A stretch of DNA of 44,992 nt from positions 1-44,992 of the forward strand of contig JAJYSJ010000003.1 in the NCBI GenBank assembly GCA_021793645.1, in the 5' to 3' direction. Numbering within the stretch: the first letter of the stretch is position 1; each line of letters starts with the position of its first letter. Under the pieces are notes generated by a model, which was not told the DNA's origin, made no database searches, and saw only the letters and a list, made by a program, of their open reading frames with translations. Source of the DNA: Bacillota bacterium (GTDB lineage Bacteria; Bacillota; Sulfobacillia; JAJZYS01; JAJYTV01). Shown piece after piece: positions 39,194-44,992 of this stretch. The position numbers were made by a program, and so were the translations under genes.

Positions 39194-40264
39194 ATGAGCG
39201 AACGCGGCCTACGGCTTCTCGCTTCCGGTTTTTACGGCGGATTTAACCTGGGCGACGAGGCGGTGCTAGCAGGCCTACTCCGCCTCCTGACAGAAGCGCC
39301 CTGCCACGTCGATCTCACGGTGCTCTCCGGCAACCCCTCGCTGACGTCCAAGTCCTACTCTGTCCACTCGCTGTCTCGGGCCTTGACCAAAGACGTCCTG
39401 CCGCGCGCACTGGCGCTGCGCCGCAGCCAAGCGCTGATCCTGGGCGGCGGCGGACTCCTGCAGGATATCTCTGGGCGCCGGGGGATCCGCGGCACCCTGG
39501 GACGCACCCTGTCTCTCGCAGCGTGGGCAAACCGTGCGGGCGTTCCGCTCCTCTTCTGGGGAGTCGGCGTCGGACCGTTGCAGCCCCAGACCGTACCGCC
39601 CGTCGCGCGAGCACTGCGGCGTGCCTCGCTGGTCGCTGTCCGCGACGAAGCGTCGCACGCACTGTGCCAGGATCTGGGCGTAGAGAGCCGGATCGTACCC
39701 GATCACGCCTGGGCGCTGCAGCTTCCGCTACGCACTGGCGGGGATCGGCTCGGCATCTCTCTGCGGCGCTGGCCCGGTCTGGACATCCCTGCTGTGGCGC
39801 GCGGCCTGCGCGCAGTGCAGAGCCGCTGGCGGCGACCTGCCCTCTTCCTGGCGCTGGAAGCGGAAGACCTGGAGGTTGGGCGCCTGCTGCAGCAGGCCCT
39901 GGGGAGCGGCAACCTTGAAGTACCAGACGCCTTGCCGACGCTGGATGGCGTGATCGATCAGTACCGGGAATGCGCCGGAGTCGTCGCCATGCGCCTGCAC
40001 GCTGGCCTGCTCGCCGCCGCGCAGGGCATCCCCAGCGTCGGCATCGCCTACGACGCGAAGGTATCCGAACTGCATCGCGCACTCGATGGGGGTGGGCTGT
40101 GGCTGCCGGTCTCCGAAGCGGCGCAGGCCCCTGCGCTGCTCGCGCAGATGCTGTCCCAGCGGTCCGACTGGCCTGAGCGTCTGCGCACCTACGCAGCCGC
40201 ACAGCAGCGGGCGGCCCACGATGCGGCCCGCGATATCCTGCGTGGGCTCTGCGAACATGTCTGA
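39194..40264 (+). CDS. csaB: Polysaccharide pyruvyl transferase CsaB
   Basis: 356 residues. Family features: SGFYGGFNLGDEAVLAGLL at the N-terminus, ALILGGGGLLQDISG, LLFWGVGVGPL, LVAVRDEASHALC, VPDHAWAL and VAMRLHAGLLAAAQGIPSVGIAYD. CsaB transfers pyruvate to the secondary cell wall polymer, which then binds SLH domains of S-layer proteins. ATG 39194 has no ribosome binding site, and the predicted transcript starts only ~5 nt upstream, so it may be read as a leaderless message. It overlaps the flippase gene by eight nt. Confidence 0.88.
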   Translation: MSERGLRLLASGFYGGFNLGDEAVLAGLLRLLTEAPCHVDLTVLSGNPSLTSKSYSVHSLSRALTKDVLPRALALRRSQALILGGGGLLQDISGRRGIRGTLGRTLSLAAWANRAGVPLLFWGVGVGPLQPQTVPPVARALRRASLVAVRDEASHALCQDLGVESRIVPDHAWALQLPLRTGGDRLGISLRRWPGLDIPAVARGLRAVQSRWRRPALFLALEAEDLEVGRLLQQALGSGNLEVPDALPTLDGVIDQYRECAGVVAMRLHAGLLAAAQGIPSVGIAYDAKVSELHRALDGGGLWLPVSEAAQAPALLAQMLSQRSDWPERLRTYAAAQQRAAHDAARDILRGLCEHV

Positions 40265-41798
40265 CGAGAGCAGTGCCCGCACCACCGCCACCCTGCGCGT
40301 GATGTCCTGGACGCTCGCTGGCAAACTCGCCGGGGTGCTGCGCGGCACACTGATCGCTGCCCTGCTCGGCGCAGGGGTGTGGGGCGACGCCTATGCCGCT
40401 GCGGTCGCCTTGCCGAACGCACTCTCATCGCTGCTCAACCAGGCGCTCTCCACCGTCACGGTCCCGTACTTCCACGAGCAGCCTGAAGAGGCTCCCCAGT
40501 TCCTGTCTGCTCTAACGCGCCTCGTGCTGATCGTGCTCGTGCCAACGGCATTCCTGCTCGCCTTCCTGGCTCCCCTCTACCTGCCGCATGTCTTCGCCGG
40601 CCGCACGCCCGGCGGCGAGAGGGACGCCGCCGAGATCAGCTGGTTCTTCGACTTGATGCTCGTCCCCCTGGCGCTGGCCTCCGTCTGGACCGGCCGTTTG
40701 AACGCCGCACGGCGGTTCGTGCCGCTCTCTGCCACCAACCTTGTGCGCTCTGGCAGCACGCTCCTCCTGATCCTCGCGCTGGCAAAGCTCCTCAACCTTG
40801 GCCTCTTGGGAGTCGCAAGCGCGTTTTTGGGCGGCTCACTGCTCCAGCTGCTCTACCTCGCGCCTGCCACGGCGCCCTTCCAGCGCCCGTCAGCGGAAAG
40901 CTGGCGGCGGGTCTGGGCGGCAGTGCGGCTGATGCCAAGCCAGATCACCTCCTCGATCGTCGGCCAGGTGAACTTTCTCGTCGACCAGGCGTTCGCGTCC
41001 ACGTTGTCGACCGGCAGCATCTTCGAACTGACCAACGCCGGCGGCTTCCTAGAACTGCCTGTGAGCCTGTTCGGCCAGTCGCTCGCGACGGTGCTCTTCC
41101 CTGACTTCGCCGACCACGCCAAAAACAAGGATCCCGAGGGGCTCGTGCGGTCCGTTGACCGCGCCCTCTACCTCACCTGGGTTGCCACGCTGCCGATCGC
41201 CGCCTTGCTGATCGGCCTTAGCCGTCCTGTTACTGCAGTCGTCTTCGGATACGGCAGGTATTCGCAGCCAGCCGTCGCGGCGACAGCTGGCATGGTCGCG
41301 GCGTACGCCGGATCGCTGATTTTCCGCACGATGCAGCAGTTCGTCATTCGCGCCTTCTACGTCTACAAGAACACGTCGATTCTCGCCCGCGTGAGCCTTG
41401 CCGCGATGCTCCTCAATGCCGGCCTCGACTACCTTCTGATGCAAGTGCTGCGCGGCCCTGGCATCGCACTGGCCACGACGATCGTCGGGGCACTCTACTT
41501 CCTCGTCACACTGATCATGCTCGAACGTCTCCTCTTGCAGCACCACGCAATCGGAGCGGGGCCCTACCTGACTGCCATGCTTGCAGCCTTGCCCCTGGCC
41601 CCGATCGGCTACCTCCTCAGCCACGTCCGCATCTTCCACGGGCGGCTGGAGCAGCTGGCGCTCGTGGTCGTCGCAGCGGTGGTCCTCGGAGCCCTCTACG
41701 TGGCGCTATTGCGCATCGTGGGCGGAAGGCGCGGCAAAGACGCCACCGACCTACTGCGTCGATTGCTGCTTCGGGTGCTGCGGCGCGAACACAACTGA
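40257..41798 (+). CDS. MurJ/MviN-family lipid flippase
   Basis: 513 residues from ATG 40257 inside csaB. It is polytopic throughout, starting with VMSWTLAGKLAGVLRGTLIAA and ALLGAGVWGDAYAAAVALPN, the MurJ-type opening (GxxRdxxlA..fG.s..aDAf). PVSLFGQSLATVLFPDFADHA and LYLTWVATLPIAALLIGLSRPV are typical of helices 7-8 and the following loop. The family flips undecaprenyl-linked precursors. Its location between csaB and glycosyltransferases suggests transport of the wall polymer precursor rather than, or besides, lipid II. Confidence 0.85.
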   Translation: MSDESSARTTATLRVMSWTLAGKLAGVLRGTLIAALLGAGVWGDAYAAAVALPNALSSLLNQALSTVTVPYFHEQPEEAPQFLSALTRLVLIVLVPTAFLLAFLAPLYLPHVFAGRTPGGERDAAEISWFFDLMLVPLALASVWTGRLNAARRFVPLSATNLVRSGSTLLLILALAKLLNLGLLGVASAFLGGSLLQLLYLAPATAPFQRPSAESWRRVWAAVRLMPSQITSSIVGQVNFLVDQAFASTLSTGSIFELTNAGGFLELPVSLFGQSLATVLFPDFADHAKNKDPEGLVRSVDRALYLTWVATLPIAALLIGLSRPVTAVVFGYGRYSQPAVAATAGMVAAYAGSLIFRTMQQFVIRAFYVYKNTSILARVSLAAMLLNAGLDYLLMQVLRGPGIALATTIVGALYFLVTLIMLERLLLQHHAIGAGPYLTAMLAALPLAPIGYLLSHVRIFHGRLEQLALVVVAAVVLGALYVALLRIVGGRRGKDATDLLRRLLLRVLRREHN

Positions 41799-41820
41799 TC
41801 GGATGGGAGGAGACGGCTAG

Positions 41821-42852
41821 ATGCGCATTGTTGAACTCTACGGCGGCGGCACGGGAGGCGGCGCCGCGCGCCACCTGACGGATCTTCTTCCGGCTCTTGG
41901 CGCACGCGGCGACGACGTGCACTATGTCTCGCTCGGGCGCGACGACCTCGCCCCCGAGGGAGCGCAGCGCCACACCGTCACGGGCCTTAGTGCCCTCTCG
42001 CGCCTTCTCTCCCGACTGCGGCCCGACGTCCTCCATACGCATGGCGTCCGTGCAAACTTCCGTGGGCGGCTGCTCGGGAAGATGCAATGCCTTCCGGTCG
42101 TCACCACCGTGCACAGCTTTCTCGCGCAGGACTACCGCTCCCCGCTGCGGGCAGGGCTTGCGTTGCAACTGGACGGCGCGACGCTGCAGTGGAGCGACCG
42201 CCTGATCGCGATTTCGGAATCACTGCGCGACGATCTCGTGCAGCGCGGTGCACTCGCAAGCAGTGTGCGCGTCGTGCAAAGCGGCATCACTCCCCCGCCC
42301 CCGGATGTCCAGACGCTGCGCGAAGCCGTTCCGCAGAGGCCGCTGCTCTGCGTCGCCGCGCGACTGCACCCGACGAAGGGCGTGGACGTCGCCCTGCAGG
42401 CGCTTGCGCTCTTGCCCGCAGCTCACCTTGCCGTACTCGGAGAGGGCCCGGAACGCGCAGTGCTCGAGGCGCTTGCCGTACGCCTCGGCATCGCGCAACG
42501 GGTGCATTTCCTCGGCTACCGCAAGGACTTCGCGGCGATCGTCGCGGGCGCAGACCTATTCTTGGTCCCGTCGCGGGCGGAGGGATTTGGGCTCGCGGCC
42601 CTCGAGGCGATGGCACAGGGTGTTCCTGTCGCCGCAAGCCGCGTCGGCGGGCTTCCTGAACTGATCGGCGACGGCGGGATCTACGCGCCGCCGGAAGATC
42701 CCGCTGCGCTGGCGGAGGCCGTTCTCAGCGCCCTCGGGGAGCGCGACGCGCTGGCGCAGCGCGCGAAGAAGCGCGCCGGCCGCTTCTCCCTTGACGCGAT
42801 GGCGAATCAAACGCGTGCCGTGCTGCGCGAAGCGATGGAGGTGAAGCGCTGA
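41821..42852 (+). CDS. GT4 glycosyltransferase, first of two
   Basis: 343 residues with a GGGAGGAGA site before ATG 41821. GT-B fold: Gly-rich N-terminal loop VELYGGGTGGGAARHLTDLLP, HTHGVRANFRGR, the donor-side motif AARLHPTKGVDVALQAL, and VPSRAEGFGLAALEAMAQGVPV with the E-x7-E pair. Adds a sugar from a nucleotide donor to the lipid-linked glycan on the cytoplasmic side. Its stop shares a base with the next start. Confidence 0.9.
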   Translation: MRIVELYGGGTGGGAARHLTDLLPALGARGDDVHYVSLGRDDLAPEGAQRHTVTGLSALSRLLSRLRPDVLHTHGVRANFRGRLLGKMQCLPVVTTVHSFLAQDYRSPLRAGLALQLDGATLQWSDRLIAISESLRDDLVQRGALASSVRVVQSGITPPPPDVQTLREAVPQRPLLCVAARLHPTKGVDVALQALALLPAAHLAVLGEGPERAVLEALAVRLGIAQRVHFLGYRKDFAAIVAGADLFLVPSRAEGFGLAALEAMAQGVPVAASRVGGLPELIGDGGIYAPPEDPAALAEAVLSALGERDALAQRAKKRAGRFSLDAMANQTRAVLREAMEVKR

Positions 42853-43988
42853 TGCGCCTGGTGTTCGCGACTGTCTTTGAGTACCCGCACCCGGGAGGAC
42901 TCTCGACGCATGTGGACATGCTCTCCGCCGCCCTCCTGCGCCGCGGCCACGAGGTCTCCTTCGCCACGCCGCGCCGGATATCGCCCGTCCGCCTCGAGCT
43001 TGTGGCGCGCGCACCATCGGTGCTCCTTCAGGCTCTCGGCGGCGACCGCGGGCGCATCTGGTCGCACCGTGAGCGGCTGCGCATCCTCACCCAGGGGCTC
43101 GCACGTCTCCCGAAAGACCAGATCGTCATCGCGGAGGACGTGCTGGCCGCGATCGCCGCGAAGCGGGCCGGACTGCCCTGCCTGCTGACCGTCCACGGCT
43201 ACCTGACGCGCGAAGCCCTCTCCCGCCGCGGCATGTTGGAGGGGTCGCTGGGCCAGCGCTACTTCGAGCGGATGGAGCGCGAAGGCTACCTCGCTGCCGG
43301 GCGGATCGTCACAGTGGACCACCGGTTGAAAGAACACGTCCTCACCGTCTCCGGCCGCGGGGATGCGAGGGTGCAGCCGAACTTCATCGACACCGCCTGG
43401 GCCCTCGGACTGCCACCGCGGGATGACTCCCGCACGGCCCTCGGCCTCGGGCAGGTGCCCGTGATCCTCTGTCCGCGCCGCCTCACGCCGAAGAACGGCG
43501 TACACGTCGCCGTGGCCGCGATGGCGTACCTGCCGCATGCCGTTCTTCTGGTTGTCGGGGACGGCGCAGAGAGCGACTCCTTGCAGTCGCAGGCCGCGGG
43601 CCTGGATCTGGGCGATCGGGTGCGCTTCGAGGGCGCGAAGCCCCACGCTGGAATGGCGCAGTACTACGCTGCTGCAGATGCCGTCGTCGTGCCATCCGTT
43701 CCAGTCGCGGGCGTCGAGGAGGCCACCTCGATCTCCGTGCTTGAGGGGATGGCTTCCGGGCGCCCCGTCGTTGCATCGGCGATCGGGGGGCTGCGCGAAC
43801 TGATCACACCCGGAGAGAACGGTCTTCTGGTGCCTCCAGACGACCCGCGGGCCTTGGCGCACGCGGTCCGCGAGGCCCTGTCGGACGCTGGCCCCGCGCT
43901 CGGACGCGCAGCGCAGGACTACGTCGCACGCCACCATTCTGCCGATGCGGCGGCCGAGGCCTTCGAGGACGACCTCTCCGCACTCTAG
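42852..43988 (+). CDS. GT4 glycosyltransferase, second of two
   Basis: 378 residues. YPHPGGLSTHVDMLSAAL gives the acceptor-side loop and LTVHGYLTREALS the middle part. ILCPRRLTPKNGVHVAVAAM and EEATSISVLEGMASGRPVVASAIGG give the donor-binding site with E-x7-E. Overlaps the previous gene by one base. It is the last gene of the polysaccharide operon; a strong terminator follows. Confidence 0.9.
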   Translation: MRLVFATVFEYPHPGGLSTHVDMLSAALLRRGHEVSFATPRRISPVRLELVARAPSVLLQALGGDRGRIWSHRERLRILTQGLARLPKDQIVIAEDVLAAIAAKRAGLPCLLTVHGYLTREALSRRGMLEGSLGQRYFERMEREGYLAAGRIVTVDHRLKEHVLTVSGRGDARVQPNFIDTAWALGLPPRDDSRTALGLGQVPVILCPRRLTPKNGVHVAVAAMAYLPHAVLLVVGDGAESDSLQSQAAGLDLGDRVRFEGAKPHAGMAQYYAAADAVVVPSVPVAGVEEATSISVLEGMASGRPVVASAIGGLRELITPGENGLLVPPDDPRALAHAVREALSDAGPALGRAAQDYVARHHSADAAAEAFEDDLSAL

Positions 43989-44001
43989 CGGAGCGAATGC
44001 A

Positions 44002-44032
44002 AAAGGGAGGGGGCGCAACGCCCCCTCCCTTT
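44002..44032. terminator. Strong two-way terminator between glycosyltransferase and dnaK
   Basis: 14-nt perfect arms (44002-44015, 44019-44032), AAAGGGAGGGGGCG type, with a 3-nt loop. The T-rich ends lie on both strands between convergent stops. Confidence 0.85.
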
Positions 44033-44036
44033 ACTT

Positions 44037-44992
44037 CTACTGCGAGTCGGTGACGTCTCCCTCGACCGTCTCGCCGCCAGCGCTGGCGCCTTCTGGCGGT
44101 GGATCCTGGCCCTCCTGCGGCGCCGCCTGCTTGTAGAGCTCGGCGGCGAACTTGTAGGAGATCTCTTCGAGCTTCTTGGTCGCTTCCTCGATGGGTTCCT
44201 TCGCTTCGCCCTTCAGTGCTTCCTTGAGCGCGGAGATAGCCTGCTCCGCAGCCGTCTTGTCGTCCGCGCTGATCTTGTCCTTGAGGTCGGCGATCGACTT
44301 CTCGGTCGCATAGATCAGGGACTCTGCCCGGTTGCGCGCCTCTGCGAACTCGCGCTGGGCCTTGTCCTCCGACGCCTTCTCCTGGGCTTCGCGAACGAGG
44401 CGGTCCACCTCGTCCCGACCGAGCTGCGTTGACGCCGTGATCGTGACGCGCTGCTCGCGGCCTGTGCCCAGGTCCTTCGCCGAGACATTGACGATGCCGT
44501 TCGCATCGATGTCGAACGTCACCTCGATCTGCGGTACACCGCGCGGAGCCGGCGGAATGCCGTCGAGGTGGAAGCGGCCGAGCGTGCGGTTGCCGGCAGC
44601 CATCTCGCGCTCGCCCTGCAGTACGTGCACCTCTACCGACGTCTGTCCGTCCGCTGCCGTCGTAAAGGACTGGCTCTTGCGCGTCGGAATCGTGGTGTTG
44701 CGATCGATCAGGCGAGTCATGACGCCGCCCATCGTCTCGATGCCGAGCGACAGAGGCGTGACATCCAGGAGGACGATGTCCTTCACTTCGCCGCCCAGTA
44801 CCCCGGCTTGCACGGCGGCGCCGATGGCGACCACCTCGTCCGGGTTGACGCCGCGGTTCGCTTCCTTGCCCGTCAGCCGCTTGACCAGCTCCTGGATCAC
44901 CGGCATGCGGGTGGAGCCGCCGACCAGCACCACCTCGTCGATCTGGCTCTCGGAAAGGCCCGCGTCCTTCAGCGCCTGGCGGAACGGCACGA
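44037..44992 (-). CDS. dnaK: Chaperone DnaK (Hsp70), C-terminal part
   Basis: The last ~318 codons, with the gene continuing past the right edge. The end of the ATPase domain is seen in [20 protein letters not shown] and [17 protein letters not shown]. The linker region is [18 protein letters not shown]. The substrate-binding domain includes [19 protein letters not shown] and [15 protein letters not shown], followed by the helical lid. The C-terminal tail is short and acidic ([13 protein letters not shown]), without a perfect EEVD-like end. It folds client proteins with DnaJ and GrpE, which would lie beyond the window. Confidence 0.96.
   Translation of the reverse strand, partial: VPFRQALKDAGLSESQIDEVVLVGGSTRMPVIQELVKRLTGKEANRGVNPDEVVAIGAAVQAGVLGGEVKDIVLLDVTPLSLGIETMGGVMTRLIDRNTTIPTRKSQSFTTAADGQTSVEVHVLQGEREMAAGNRTLGRFHLDGIPPAPRGVPQIEVTFDIDANGIVNVSAKDLGTGREQRVTITASTQLGRDEVDRLVREAQEKASEDKAQREFAEARNRAESLIYATEKSIADLKDKISADDKTAAEQAISALKEALKGEAKEPIEEATKKLEEISYKFAAELYKQAAPQEGQDPPPEGASAGGETVEGDVTDSQ

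Noticed and set aside
1-44992. CRISPR arrays, rRNA and tRNA genes
   Set aside because: No regularly spaced repeats, no rRNA-like stretches and no cloverleaf-compatible tRNA sequence with CCA-type ends were seen by reading. A dedicated search was not possible.

Overview
The window (~45 kb, GC-rich) looks like a chromosomal segment of a Gram-positive, Firmicutes-type bacterium. The grounds are gene order and family content: recA-recX-rny-ymdB on one strand, a FakA/FakB/PlsX/FabF lipid block, a DUF2508 (YaaL-type) protein, a PdaB-like deacetylase, CsaB and DUF4330. Many genes start with TTG or GTG behind strong purine-rich ribosome binding sites. A secreted G1-family (eqolisin) peptidase hints at an acidic habitat. 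The genus cannot be named from the sequence alone.

Region 1 (1-7940) is accessory DNA. It holds two direct copies, offset by about 6.285 kb, of one unit. Each unit has a 33-nt leader, a P2-type (Ca2+ pump-like) ATPase gene cut off exactly at the DKTGT phosphorylation motif, an overlapping small double-HTH gene, a hairpin, and a winged-helix/GIY-YIG-like (T5orf172/MUG113) gene. In copy 2 two short unknown genes follow in an overlapping operon. Between the copies lie a decayed Tn5/IS4-type transposase, a secreted protein of unknown function and the G1 peptidase. By-eye comparison gives about 79% nucleotide identity between the ATPase parts, about 91% between the HTH parts and 100% between the leaders, so the parts may have separate histories.

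Region 2 (7941-10440) is a short respiratory operon. It has a leader palindrome, a 31-residue single-helix protein, a b6-type cytochrome b with four heme-ligand histidines, a membrane-anchored partner with no heme motif, and a small two-helix protein, all with overlapping stops and starts.

Region 3 (10490-29640) is core genome. It holds a DacF-type D,D-carboxypeptidase (KIG instead of KTG) and a methyltransferase with a long N-terminal extension. A compact minus-strand series follows, in transcription order: FtsH-like protease, cinA, DEAD-box helicase, terminator, thpR, recA (interrupted by an intein with a LAGLIDADG homing endonuclease), recX, rny, a tandem ThyX, ymdB, M19 dipeptidase, pepA, PHP phosphoesterase, a 52-residue ORF and a MerR-like coiled-coil protein. 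rny has its own good promoter and a perfect hairpin on its start codon.

Region 4 (29728-34044) pairs lipid genes: fabF, plsX, a DegV/FakB protein and a shortened FakA, translationally coupled through fakB. This fits uptake or recycling of fatty acids into acyl phosphate.

Region 5 (34211-43988) is a cell-surface polysaccharide locus. It holds a PdaB-like deacetylase, a nucleotide-sugar dehydrogenase, a TagA/WecG transferase, an O-antigen ligase-like protein, DUF4330, CsaB pyruvyl transferase, a MurJ-like flippase and two GT4 glycosyltransferases. The most economical reading is a pyruvylated secondary wall polymer that could anchor S-layer proteins. The window ends inside dnaK (minus strand). 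I saw no rRNA, tRNA or CRISPR array.
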